Assembly: GCA_006503475.1 (NCBI GenBank)
Contig: RSEH01000067.1
Coordinates: forward strand, 1-64,000
Direction of reading: 5' to 3'
Source: Stentor roeselii
Taxonomy: Eukaryota > Ciliophora > Heterotrichea > Heterotrichida > Stentoridae
Length of the DNA: 64,000 nucleotides
Shown: one piece after another, positions 20,869 to 31,607 of the stretch
How the letters are laid out: every line of letters starts with the position of its first letter
How positions within the stretch are numbered: position 1 is the first letter of the stretch
Position numbers and translations under genes: made by a program
The notes under the pieces: generated by a model
Databases searched by the model: none
The model's input: the letters and a program-made list of their open reading frames with translations, nothing else
Told to the model about the DNA's origin: nothing

Positions 20869-22728
20869 TTAATCGTTAAGATGTTGAATCCTATAATTCA
20901 TTTTTGCGAATTTGACAAGAAATTCTGATAATTCCAGAGCTATCTCAGAGCTTTTTTGTATATGAAATTCTAGGAGTAATTTATTCACAATGATTGGTAG
21001 TTGTTCCTCAATTTTCACTTTGCTTTTATTATATTCATTATAGTAATTATGAATAAATATAGCTACTTTTGCATCTTTAAATAGTAATTTAATATCTTCT
21101 CTTTGAATGATGCACCTAGAAAGATTTTCATGTAGAACAAAAAATAATTTGTTCCAATAAGCTATCTTAAGAATATTAGAACTGTAAACAGCTAGTAGAT
21201 ATTTTTCATTCTCTATAAAGGACAAGCCTATAAATTTAGAAGTTTCATAAGTTAAAATGAAATCTTCTCTATTTTCCGAAATATTCCAAAATGAAATAAT
21301 ACCATTATCATTCCATTTAATACTAAATAATCCATGATCCGTAGGTTGTTTGATGCTAGTAATTGAATACTTATATGGCTTAACAAATCCTTTCAAGTCT
21401 TCAACTTTATTTTCTTTGCTCACGTTAGTATGAGTATGTAAATTTAGATCTTCTAATTTATTTTTAATTTTACAAATTTGAAACTTATAATCACTTGATC
21501 CAATTACCAGATACTTTCGATCAAGAGAGTAACTACAGCACAAAATTGAATTAGAAATTCCATTTAAAGTAAATTCTTTTGTTCGTTCTTTAATATTCCA
21601 AAATTGAACCGTTTGATCATCTGATCCAGTTACAAGATATTTTTCATCAGGAGAGTGAGAATAGCAATAAATTAAACCTGAATGTCCATTTAAATTAAAT
21701 TCCTCTCTTTCTTCTCCAATATTCCAAATTATTACCTTTTTATCAAATGATGCAGTTGCCAGATAATTTCCAGAAGGAGAAAAACAACAGGAATTAACCC
21801 AATCTGAATGTTCATACAAAGTAATCCCTGCTCTTCGTTCTTTAATATTCCAGATTTTAACTGTTTTATCTCTAGATCCAGTAAAGATATAATTACCATC
21901 AAAAGAATAACAACAGCATAATACCCAATCTGAATGTCCATTCAAAGTAAACTCTTCTCTTCGTTCTTTAATATTCCAGATTTTAACACTTTTATCTCTT
22001 GATCCAGTCGACAGATAATTCCCATCAGGAGAGTAAGAACAGCATATAACCCACTTTGAATGTCCTTTAAGAGTAAACTCTTCTCTTTGCTCTTTTATAT
22101 TCCAGAATTTTATAGTCTTGTCATCTGATCCAGTTGCAAAATAATTTTCATCAGAAGAATAAGAACAACATCGTATTGAACCGGAATGTTTATTAAGGGT
22201 GAGCTCTAATCTTTGTTCTTTTATATTCCAGATTTTAACTGTTTTATCTTTAGATCCAGTTACCAGATAATTTCCAAAAGGAGAATAACAACAGCAATAG
22301 ACCCAATCTAAATGTCCATTTAGAGTGAATTCTTCTCGTTGCTCTTTAATGTTCCAGATTTTAATCCTATTTGATGTAGATCCAGTTGCCAGATAGTTCC
22401 CATCAGGAGAGTAGCAACAGCAATATACTAAATCTGAATTTAGAGTGAACTCTAATTTTTGTTCTTTTATATTCCAGATTCTCACTGATTCGTCTCTTGA
22501 TCCAGTTGCTAGATAATTTCCATCAGGAGAGTAAGAACAGCAAATTACCCAATCTGAATGGCTTTCGTCAAATATTTTCATCGGCCAGGAATAATTTTGG
22601 TTTGAGTAATTTGAGTATTTTGAGTAGTACTTGTATAACTTTTTTTTAGTTTCTTCACTGAGTGTATGATGTTCAAGAGTCTGGAATATCTCCGCCTTCT
22701 TTACTGTTTGTGAACTAGATTTATTCAT
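20869..22728 (-). CDS. WD40 protein made of nine near-identical blades
   Basis: 619 codons from ATG 22728, directly after CTATAA. A short helical N-terminus (1-56) is followed by nine consecutive blades of 39-42 residues (57-429). All share the core CCxYSPDGNYLATGS, then a short D/K segment, IWNIKEQREEF and TLNGHS. More degenerate blades follow (about 450-550), then a helical tail of about 70 residues. Total length allows a double propeller. The blades are so alike in DNA that recent tandem duplication of a 126-bp unit is certain; this resembles the high-internal-repeat WD40 genes of HET/NWD-type proteins. No NACHT, TIR, F-box or other effector domain is present, so the role is a scaffold of unknown partner. 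An odd feature is the Cys pair in almost every blade. Confidence 0.85.
   Translation of the reverse strand: MNKSSSQTVKKAEIFQTLEHHTLSEETKKKLYKYYSKYSNYSNQNYSWPMKIFDESHSDWVICCSYSPDGNYLATGSRDESVRIWNIKEQKLEFTLNSDLVYCCCYSPDGNYLATGSTSNRIKIWNIKEQREEFTLNGHLDWVYCCCYSPFGNYLVTGSKDKTVKIWNIKEQRLELTLNKHSGSIRCCSYSSDENYFATGSDDKTIKFWNIKEQREEFTLKGHSKWVICCSYSPDGNYLSTGSRDKSVKIWNIKERREEFTLNGHSDWVLCCCYSFDGNYIFTGSRDKTVKIWNIKERRAGITLYEHSDWVNSCCFSPSGNYLATASFDKKVIIWNIGEEREEFNLNGHSGLIYCYSHSPDEKYLVTGSDDQTVQFWNIKERTKEFTLNGISNSILCCSYSLDRKYLVIGSSDYKFQICKIKNKLEDLNLHTHTNVSKENKVEDLKGFVKPYKYSITSIKQPTDHGLFSIKWNDNGIISFWNISENREDFILTYETSKFIGLSFIENEKYLLAVYSSNILKIAYWNKLFFVLHENLSRCIIQREDIKLLFKDAKVAIFIHNYYNEYNKSKVKIEEQLPIIVNKLLLEFHIQKSSEIALELSEFLVKFAKMNYRIQHLND
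21442..22560 (-). repeat. Nine tandem 126-bp WD40-coding repeats
   Basis: Direct repeats inside the coding region at 20869-22728. Units start at codons 57, 98, 139, 181, 223, 265, 307, 349 and 391; six are exactly 42 codons. The DNA of neighbouring units, for example the segments encoding the IWNIKE and GNYLATGS cores, is nearly the same. Such arrays change copy number by unequal exchange. Confidence 0.85.
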
Positions 22729-24235
22729 TTATAGATCTTGATTTATACTAATTATCGTCAGAGATGCTCCTCTTGAAATTTTTAACCCTCGATCTCTTGA
22801 GATAGTAGCAAATGACTCTATTAAGTAATAAGAGATTATTTAAACTCTTTAGTAATCCTTTCTGTATAAACTCTGTGGTTATTTGGAGTTAAAATTTTTA
22901 TGAAAAATATAAACCTAAGGTAATAATTAGTTAATAAATACTTAAATACTAACAGAAGCATCTCGCTAAGGAACACCTTCAGCATATTGAAGAATAGAAA
23001 TATAGAACTCATGAATTTTATCAAATATTTAGCTCGAAATAATTATTTACTTAATTATTAAATGGCAGCAAGTAGACAAATGATCTAATATCATCTTCTG
23101 TCTTCTCTTGAAACAGTTGTTAACATCTTTATAAAAAATTAAAGATCCTAAAAAATTGATACTAGAAATAATCAGTCTTTCTAATATAAATAATTCAAGC
23201 GATTTTCATCAAACTAGTCTCAAGTAAGTCCTTTCTTACTAGCCCAGTTTAAAACTGAGAAGTTTAAACAAGAAACCGAAAATATAGGCAAAGACAATAA
23301 ATCAAAATATAATTTGAGAGTCCTAAAAAATACTGTAAGTTCCAGCCTAAAAGTCTCATTTAATAAATTTTATACCCAATCAGCATGAAATAACAACATC
23401 TGGTTTCATCTTAAAATACTTAGTCTTTCATTAAATGAATTTTTTGAGTCTTTTCGAATTAAACATAATCCAACCGAAGACAATCGAGGATTACCAAGAG
23501 CTTTACTGGGTGAAAATCACAGAAGTTAACAATCAAATGAATAGCAAGAAGTTATCCAATGTCCTAGACTTTAAAAAAACTTGGGTGGTCTTGAATGAAT
23601 TGTAAGAGATTTTCTGAGGCCTCATTTGAGAAATTAATTTTAAGATCTGGCCGAGTATGTGATTAGCGAAACTTCATGAATGCTAAGATTTGACGAATTT
23701 CAAGATTTTTAGAATAAAAGGAATTTGTGTTGAATAGAAACCTGGACATAATTTTATCATAAGTAGTTGCGATTTGAAAAGACTTAAACAGACCTCACTT
23801 CAATTTCATATTTCTTGTAGGGAAAGGTATTTAATAATACAGCCTACTTTATTGAGAACTTGATGGGAATTGATGAAGGCATGAACTTAAACTCAGCTTT
23901 TCTAGTTAAGTGATATAAATCTCCTAGAATATTAGATACAATCAGCAATTAATATCTAAATGTTTATAAACAAATCTACAAAATATTCTAACAAAATTTG
24001 AAAAAAATAATACCTTGTCTATTTAAAATGTATAGCATATCAAATTTGAAGCAAAATTCAAGAAAGGACTTCAGGTTCATGTAATATCATGTATTAATTA
24101 ACAATATCGAATGAAATTTCATAAAAATCCTGACTATGCTAAAGTATTAGTAATTCATCCTTGGTCTCTAAACTTAAAAAAGTCACTTAATCTACCCAAA
24201 ATCATCATTAATAATAAAATAATCTATCTAAAGCC
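22729..24235. other. AT-rich gap with faint gene remnants
   Basis: No intact gene. A 62-codon hydrophobic minus-strand ORF (22836-23024) has no support beyond being open. Between about 23,440 and 23,940 a plus-strand frame with stops includes a coding-like stretch ending near 23,910, probably a dead fragment of unknown family. Confidence 0.4.
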
Positions 24236-25930
24236 TTACTCATGATGCTCCTTCACGTAAATTTTCATAGTTTGATATTGAATATTATCACCATCTAAAT
24301 AAGTTGCATATTTATTGAGTTGAGTGAATGATGGATTATCTTTCGTTGAAACTTTTGTCCCATCTTCTAAAATCGCCTTGTGGTACCAGGATGATCTGAT
24401 AAATATAATGTTATTGAACTGAATTTTCACATTGCAAATCGGGCAAACAGATAGATTATTAATTAAAGTCCTCAAATCGAAATTGCCATAACCTAATGTT
24501 TTATATACCCATTGATCATTTGCTCTGCATAAACTATTCTTGCATATCCCATTTATGCTTAGACCAAATCCAACATCAGCCCAATCAGGCCCATTTAAAG
24601 AGAATTCACAATGTTGAAGGTTAGACATCGAATTAAATGTCATACCTGAAAGAATAGTAATTTTTGGGCCACATCCACCTCCTCTCAATCGTATTACAAG
24701 ATGAATTTTTGATTCATTTTCAATATTATAATATGATAATTGTTTGTCATCTTCAAGCTGTGTCCGATCATAAATCAATCGTTGATTACATGGAGAAATT
24801 CCTTCCATCTCTTCTATAATCAATTTAATATCTTCTGTTTTAAATGACAAATCACAAAAAATAGTTAATGTTTTACCGGTTATAGTTTTAACAAAAATTT
24901 TAGTTTTACAAATCTTTTTTAATATTGTATAATTCATATATAGATTTATTACGCTACTTGTATCTATTCCATAAAATTGTATATTATTTTCACTGAGCAG
25001 TAATCGTTTATTATAATATAATTTCTGCTGATCTGAAGGTATTCCTTCATACTCCTCGATTTTCTTCTGAATCTGTGAGATCGTAGTTAAAATTCCACAG
25101 CTTAATGATAATTTTATATTAGATGGTAGTTGGATAAAGAAATTAATTTTTTCTTTTGCAGGTTCTATTGAAAGAAAAAAAATTTCCTTCTTGTAATTTA
25201 TTTCATAATCTCTGATTATAAAACTATTTATGAGTTCGATATCATTAAAAAAGAGTTTCTGATTGTATTTAGATATTTTAAATTCATTCTCAATCTTTGA
25301 TTTTAATTCTTTGACATTTAATTCCGGTATACCACTAAACAAAATTAATAGACCCGTAGATGTTTTAATTATAATTGAACTTTCATTGTATTTATTATCA
25401 AAATCTATGAGATTAATTTGATCTTTATTCTTTATCTCGTAATCATTGAGTGTTTTTTTATTTTCGAGTATTTTTCTTCCAAAGATTAATATCTGGTTCT
25501 CAATTTTAATACCTTCTAAATCCTGGATTTTTCGTTTAATGATATTGATACTATCAATATATCTACAAGTTAATGTTATTACTTGTCCATTTAATTTCAT
25601 TATAAGCAGAGTTATCTCTTCATTCAATTTTTTAGAAACGCTTGACTTCAAATGTCCTTTTTCGATATTTTCTTTTACAAGATAAATTATTTCACCGTTT
25701 TTTATTGAATAATAAGTGAGCTTTTTATTATCATCAAGTTTTTTTCCTTTATAAATTAATATTTGATCACATGGTTCAATTTTGGAAAATTTAAAAAGTT
25801 TTTCTTTTACTTTATTTATGAGTTCTGAAAGCTGAAAATTCAAAGAATATTGTTGTCCTGAACTGTCTTTGATATAGATTTCAATGCTTGGAGAGTATTC
25901 TTGATTGTTGATATTTCTTTGTAAATCCAT
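24236..25930 (-). CDS. Five ubiquitin-like domains fused to a C-terminal Cys4 zinc domain
   Basis: 564 codons from ATG 25930, after TTTATAA. Five ubiquitin folds lie head to tail: 14-86, 106-175, 185-255, 262-332 and 343-418. Each has the pattern K/Q-x-K-I, QxLIYxGKxL and a final strand. Only the last is close to ubiquitin itself ([14 protein letters not shown]) and it ends in RLRGG (414-418). The others are diverged and lack GG. The tail (419-564) has the conserved order [17 protein letters not shown], GxGxFD, CPIC and a W-containing strand; C463, C468, C496 and C499 are the likely zinc ligands. I recall the same tail fused to ubiquitin in fungi and amoebae. Processing after GG, as in ribosomal-protein fusions, would release it. 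The function of the tail is unknown. Confidence 0.85.
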   Translation of the reverse strand: MDLQRNINNQEYSPSIEIYIKDSSGQQYSLNFQLSELINKVKEKLFKFSKIEPCDQILIYKGKKLDDNKKLTYYSIKNGEIIYLVKENIEKGHLKSSVSKKLNEEITLLIMKLNGQVITLTCRYIDSINIIKRKIQDLEGIKIENQILIFGRKILENKKTLNDYEIKNKDQINLIDFDNKYNESSIIIKTSTGLLILFSGIPELNVKELKSKIENEFKISKYNQKLFFNDIELINSFIIRDYEINYKKEIFFLSIEPAKEKINFFIQLPSNIKLSLSCGILTTISQIQKKIEEYEGIPSDQQKLYYNKRLLLSENNIQFYGIDTSSVINLYMNYTILKKICKTKIFVKTITGKTLTIFCDLSFKTEDIKLIIEEMEGISPCNQRLIYDRTQLEDDKQLSYYNIENESKIHLVIRLRGGGCGPKITILSGMTFNSMSNLQHCEFSLNGPDWADVGFGLSINGICKNSLCRANDQWVYKTLGYGNFDLRTLINNLSVCPICNVKIQFNNIIFIRSSWYHKAILEDGTKVSTKDNPSFTQLNKYATYLDGDNIQYQTMKIYVKEHHE

Positions 25931-27880
25931 TTATAAATCATTTATAATCTTAATACACATATTTTAATTTTGCATATTGGAATACAATAAATTTTCGATT
26001 GTCTATATTTTTAATAAAATGAATTTCTAATATTAGACAAATTTATTAAGATTAATGATAGTAATATATTTGATGACACTCATTAAAAACTGGAAATAGA
26101 TTTGAAGATATTATACTTTAAGAATTAAAATTAATAATCAATCCTAGGATGAAAAATTTAGTTATAAACCTTGCAATTATTCATTAATTCAAAATTTGTA
26201 AGTATTTAATTTATCTCTTTTTTTAGAATCATAGATGCAGAGAAATATCTTTAGATCTAATAATACTCTAATTAATTGATCTATTCTCTCTATCTTTTAA
26301 ATACTATTATAGTTTATGGTTTATTCTAAATCTAAGGATCAGTCTAAATTTGTCTACAAAAAAGAGTATACATTTTTATATTCTTTAATGTCTTCAAAAT
26401 CGATAATTGGTCTACAATATTTTTCTACAAAAAATTATAGCTATTTCAATTTTCCTTTATATTAAAAATTAGGCTACAAGTTTATCAACAAAATTTATCA
26501 TCACCATTTATTGTTAAGTAATATATTTAAGTTAGGTTTAACTTAACCCCATACCATCTTATATGATTTTCAAAGATATAAACTAACTAATTTAACTTTA
26601 AAACAATTTCCTTAATGATAATAGTTATATCTAGTAGCTTAGTTCATAAGTATTCAACTCTATTTACAACCCAAAATTAAAATCTCAGTATCAAGAATCT
26701 GTGAAGTATAAAAATATTATAATTCTTCGAAGTAAATCTATATTTTATATAACTGTGATATTTTTTAATGCACTTATAATCGAAATTTCAGTACTTAAAG
26801 CTATTAATACTAAAATATTAAAAAAATTTTATGATCATATATATTAATTATGAATTTAGGCTTAAACGGAATTCAATATGTTGTTAAAAACTATCAGTAA
26901 AAATTTTATTAAAAGGATGATGCTTATCTTAAGCTTCTCTTGGCAATTCTTCCAATTGTTAAGAGCTCTGAGAGATTTAATATGGATAATTAATCATAAT
27001 CAAAGATATTTTAAAAGTAAAAAGTACTAATGTTGATACAGTGGTTTGGGTAAATCTCTTAATATGTAGATGTTTTAGTATGAAGTATGGGATAGAAAAC
27101 TAGATATTTAGATAATTACAAAAATATCAGAATGAAGTTAAGTATTGTAAAATTCGATTATTATTTACCCATAAAATATAAGAAATATGCAAGGCCAGAG
27201 TTTGAAGTAACAAATTTTTGTTTGAAATACACCTTATCATACTTATATTCAAACCTCTCAGTGCTGCTCAAAATGATATCAATAATTAATATCTTTGCAA
27301 AATCTTATTTAAATATTAGGAATAATTATTAGAATTATTAACTATCTCAATGATAGGAAATATTGGATGATTAGATAAATTCGATTATGTAAGAAAAATA
27401 ATTTTCATTAACTCAATTAATTACCTTATTCATTAGAATTATTATCATTTTTGCCCCAAAGAAACCTGGATCACCATTTAATTGATGCAAATTTTAAAAA
27501 AAAATCAAAAATCTTAATCAGCAATACAGTTAATCTGTTAAAATTCATTAACTTTCCATCAAATAATTATAATAAAACACTTAAAACTTGTCAAAACCAG
27601 ATAAAAATACAAAAAACCCTTCAATTCAAGTACTTTATATAAAATTAAAACACTTAATAGTGTTTAAAGCCTTTTGATTTATTTTAAAGAAGTTTTCTTG
27701 TAACAGTAGGGTATTCAGATTATCACTGCAGGCACGACAGGCTCTGCAGGCATTGATTCTACTATAGGGCAAATTATCTGGTCTCATATCTTAAAGTGAT
27801 GCATATCTAATTAATTAACTACATGATTCCTCAAATCTAAGATTAATTCCCTAATATACAGGGTTAATGATAAAATTTAA
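25931..27880. other. AT-rich intergenic region
   Basis: About 1.95 kb, very A+T-rich. Two short ORFs (27132-27332 and 27451-27642, plus strand) are Asn/Ile/Lys-rich chance frames. A small GC-rich spot near 27,725-27,765 repeats CTGCAGGCA twice but has no evident function. Confidence 0.5.
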
Positions 27881-29941
27881 CTAAGATAAGTACTTGGTCA
27901 AGTCAAACTCTAGATCTCTGTTTCTCTCCAACCAGTCACTTGCTTCATAAAGATTTTTGAAAGCATGCTCTTTTCTCTTCTCACCAATGTTCCAAACAAT
28001 TATCCCATTCCATAGATCTCCTGAGACGAAATATTTATCATCATCAGTGACAAACACCCTCCAGACAGTACATTGATATTCAGACAAGCATGCATGCAAA
28101 GATTTATTTTGAATATCCCAAATAATCACTTTTGCATCTGCTCCTCCAGATGATGCAAATTTTCTGTTTTTTGTAAATTTGACCGATAAAACTTGCCCAG
28201 TATGCCCAATGAATCGAAACTCACATCTACCTGGCAAATCCCAGAGCCTCACAGTTGCCAAGACATCTCCAGATATAATCATTTGCTCATCATTTGAAAT
28301 ATCTACACAAAAGACCGAGTTTTGATGACCATTCAACTCTGATAGTATCGTCTTTCGTTTAAGATCCCAGAGAATTAAGTTGTTTCTTTGGCCATGAGAT
28401 GAGCTTACCAGCAGATTCATTCCTGAAGAAATCACAGCAGCCTGAACCATGCCTCGATGACCATGCAACACAGTTTCATTATTTTGATTCAAGTCAAAAA
28501 TAATAACATCATTAACACTACCAAATGCAACTAAGTTTTTATTCATCATTTCAGATCCTACTCTAAATGGCTTTAAATTCAAAAATTCTTGAAATGATTT
28601 CGAAGATATTTTTGCTACTCCAATTCTAGAGTCTTCAGATGCTGAATAGATAAAGTCATTGAACACAATGACTGAATAAATGGTATGCTTATGAAAAGAA
28701 TATTGATAAATTTTCGCTTTGAACTCGATATTCCATAAGATTATTGTTTGGTCGCAAGATCCTGAAACAATTAACTTATCATCTTCAGTGATTGAAATTG
28801 ATAAAACCTCCTGAACATGCCCTGAAAGAGTTGCATACAGATTCATTAAATTTGATTCCCATATTTTCACTGATGTATCATCAGATCCGGTGATAATAAA
28901 TTTATTATTTTTGGTTAGTCCTAGTGAACTTATATGATTATTATGAGCCTTCATTGATAAATTTGCTGTAAAGGTATTTAAATCCCAGATTTCTAAGTGA
29001 TTTCCAATCCCAGAATAGTAAATATTTTGTAAAGTGATCAACCCACAACATACTTTATCACTAGCAATAATCTTCATCAAACATTGATTAGAATCAGTCC
29101 TCCAAATCATAATCTCATTCCCCCTACTTCCCGAAACAATTCTACTACAATCCTGACTAATCACAACAGTATAAATTCCTGATAAATGGCCAGTATAAAT
29201 ATTCTTAAAGCTCTTATTCCTCATATCCCAGAGAATAAGAGTTTTATCAAAAGACCCAGAGACTGCAAAACTATTATCACTCGACAAAGCAATACAAAAA
29301 ACAAGAGATTTATGCAAAGTGAGACAAGCGACTTGACTTTTCCTCAACAAATCCCAAACACGCACAGAAGTATCTTGAGACCCAGAAACAAGCATTTTTC
29401 CGTCATTCGAAATAGCCAAACATTGAAACCCTCCATTGTGAGTTTTCAAAAATTCATTCTTTTTAACCTGCTTGATTTTTATAAGGTCAGGTGTGAACGA
29501 GTAAGGTTTTTTTGAATAAGCATCTTTGATTTCTCTATGAAGGTTTTTTAGTGGAGAGTCTTTTATAGTCATCTCTGAATCTAGAATAAATCGAATTTTT
29601 TCTTCTTCTGGTTTTAGAAAAGTTGTTGTTATAAGGTTGAGATAGTCTTTGTAGAGTGAGTTGATTTTTTCTAGAATTGAACTGCTGCAGAGCTTTAGAA
29701 GTTTTATGGATTCAGTTGTTTCTCGGATGATTTGAAGTTTTAACTTTTTTAAAGATTTTATCCATCTTTGTAGTTTTTTGTCGAGCATGGATTTTTCGAG
29801 GAAGTTGATTTCTTCGGATAGTCTTTGATATTTGTGATTTCCAGTTTTTATTAAGTGGCTACCAAGGTGCTGATCGCATAAATAAACGTTTGAACAGTGG
29901 CATATAAAGGAAGGAGAGTAGAAGCAATTTCGGCATTCCAT
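27881..29941 (-). CDS. B-box-like zinc finger, coiled coil and WD40 protein
   Basis: 686 codons from ATG 29941. The N-terminus has C3, C6, C14, C16, C22, H25 and H29, the spacing of a compact B-box-like zinc finger (ending CDQHLGSH). Residues 40-130 are helical and Lys/Leu-rich, probably coiled coil. From about 165 to 660 come about 12 WD40 blades, enough for two propellers; examples are SNDGKMLVSGSQDTSVRVWDL, TGSDDTSVKIWESN, VSGSCDQTIILWNI and SGGADAKVIIWDI. The order finger-coil-propeller resembles TRIM proteins without the RING, so the gene may encode a scaffold or a substrate adaptor; ligase activity cannot be claimed. Blades are diverged from one another, unlike the array at 20869-22728. 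Confidence 0.85.
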   Translation of the reverse strand: MECRNCFYSPSFICHCSNVYLCDQHLGSHLIKTGNHKYQRLSEEINFLEKSMLDKKLQRWIKSLKKLKLQIIRETTESIKLLKLCSSSILEKINSLYKDYLNLITTTFLKPEEEKIRFILDSEMTIKDSPLKNLHREIKDAYSKKPYSFTPDLIKIKQVKKNEFLKTHNGGFQCLAISNDGKMLVSGSQDTSVRVWDLLRKSQVACLTLHKSLVFCIALSSDNSFAVSGSFDKTLILWDMRNKSFKNIYTGHLSGIYTVVISQDCSRIVSGSRGNEIMIWRTDSNQCLMKIIASDKVCCGLITLQNIYYSGIGNHLEIWDLNTFTANLSMKAHNNHISSLGLTKNNKFIITGSDDTSVKIWESNLMNLYATLSGHVQEVLSISITEDDKLIVSGSCDQTIILWNIEFKAKIYQYSFHKHTIYSVIVFNDFIYSASEDSRIGVAKISSKSFQEFLNLKPFRVGSEMMNKNLVAFGSVNDVIIFDLNQNNETVLHGHRGMVQAAVISSGMNLLVSSSHGQRNNLILWDLKRKTILSELNGHQNSVFCVDISNDEQMIISGDVLATVRLWDLPGRCEFRFIGHTGQVLSVKFTKNRKFASSGGADAKVIIWDIQNKSLHACLSEYQCTVWRVFVTDDDKYFVSGDLWNGIIVWNIGEKRKEHAFKNLYEASDWLERNRDLEFDLTKYLS

Positions 29942-31607
29942 TTGATACTTTAAGTTTATTTAAGTTAAATATGCCCGGGTTTATTACAGATAAATGGGAA
30001 GATTTAAAAATATTGAAAATTATTGTAATCTTTTAAAGTAATTTTTTTATGATTTTTGATTTTTATCGATTTTCAAGTACATAGTTTCTGTAAGATTTTA
30101 TTTGGTTTTCAAAGTAGGGCATTTGAATTTTCATTCAACTTAAGGTAAACAAATCATATTAGTTATAAGTTTAGATATTAAAGATTAGTTTGATCTTAGG
30201 CAAGCTATCTCTTCTCAAAGTTTTTAACGAAAATTCATAAATCTTTAGTAGTAGCATATTATGAAAATAATTCTAAGGTTTTGATTACCGTGAACCAACT
30301 TGATTAATTAGAATTACGACCATTATGATGCATCTCAAGAGCTTTAGCTCTCAGGGATAATTTTACCCAAACATAGAGCTTGGATGTCTTTTGCTCAATT
30401 ACCTTACTTGATAGATTTGAAAAAAAAAAAAGAGTGCAGTTGTTCTTACAATTATGTACGCAAGAAAATCATGAGAATTTACTTTAAAATTTGAATCAAA
30501 TACAAAATTTTGAATTTAATTATTTATAAATTGCTGATTTCAAAAATGATGCAAATTATTCATATCTTGAAGTGATTTTTGAATTCAAGTTTATTCATAT
30601 AAAAATTCATAGAAATAGTGTAATTTGAATAATTTTTGATATTAGACTATTTCTCTTCATACTTTAAATATACTCCAAGAGTTGATGGATAATGAGAAAA
30701 ATTCTTATCTACATGTTTCCAGCAAATATGTTCCATCATTCTTCAAATGATGTTCAAAGAACATTGATTATTAAATATAATATTAGAATAATTACTCATA
30801 CATATATTCAGCCCAATACCAGGCAAAGACTTCTATATAGAGCTTTTCTTTAACCTAGAAAAGTATCTCTAGAAGAAAAACTTCACTTATCCTCCTTAGT
30901 CCTTCTAATATAACAGACTCAACATAAAAACTAAACATCAATCATTTTCTAAACTTTTACATAAAAATCCAAATATGATGAAGTAATTATCTTCCTCGCC
31001 AGAGACCTTAAACCTTGAACCTGAAGAGATCTCAGTAATCCTAAAAGAGTATTTCATCAGATTTTTCAAAGCAAAACACACTTTTCATCATTTCAAGAAT
31101 GACTTCAGTAAACCTAGCTGCAAAAAAAAAGAAATTCTGATTAATTAGCAAATCTTGATTCAAGGATCTTCAATTAAAAGTTTAATGGTAAAAATTATGC
31201 CTTTTCTGATGTGGCCCTCAGTCCTTTGTTTTATGAAATTTAAGAATTATGGGAAGGCTTATCCAATTAAATGGGAACATCTGTATCGGTGAGTGTTGAG
31301 AATACTGAAAAGTTTGGAATATGAAAGTGTTTTTTTTATATTCCTTTGTTGTTTGATTGATGATATCACTGTGGAGAGTATTGATAAAGAGTATTCGATG
31401 AAAAGCTAGAGCCAGTTTTCTGCAAAAGTCCAGTTTTACATTGATTAGATCAAGTTGAGACCTAGTTATGATGATTGATTGAGGGAAATACTTTGGGACT
31501 TCCTGAGATTATTGTCACTTTAGAGAAAAGTTCTGCCAAAGTTATTGATCAAGGAGTTTAATTTAAAACACCTAAGATTTAGCTAAGATAGATTAACCTA
31601 GAAATAC
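29942..31607. other. Intergenic region with an eroded gene on the plus strand
   Basis: The part from about 30,830 to 31,570 has coding-like composition on the plus strand with many stops. The longest clean pieces are near 31,030-31,130 and 31,195-31,400. I could not assign a family. The first 850 bases are plain AT-rich sequence and include a run of 12 A near 30,420. Confidence 0.4.

Noticed and set aside
22836-23024. 62-codon hydrophobic minus-strand ORF
   Set aside because: Phe/Leu/Ile-rich as expected of chance frames in AT-rich DNA; no neighbours or motif support it.
27132-27642. Two plus-strand ORFs of 66 and 63 codons
   Set aside because: Low-complexity Asn/Ile/Lys peptides in very AT-rich DNA, no motif, no conserved start context.
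29186-29515. 109-codon plus-strand ORF
   Set aside because: Antisense to the first WD40 blades and linker of the gene at 27881-29941; no domain.
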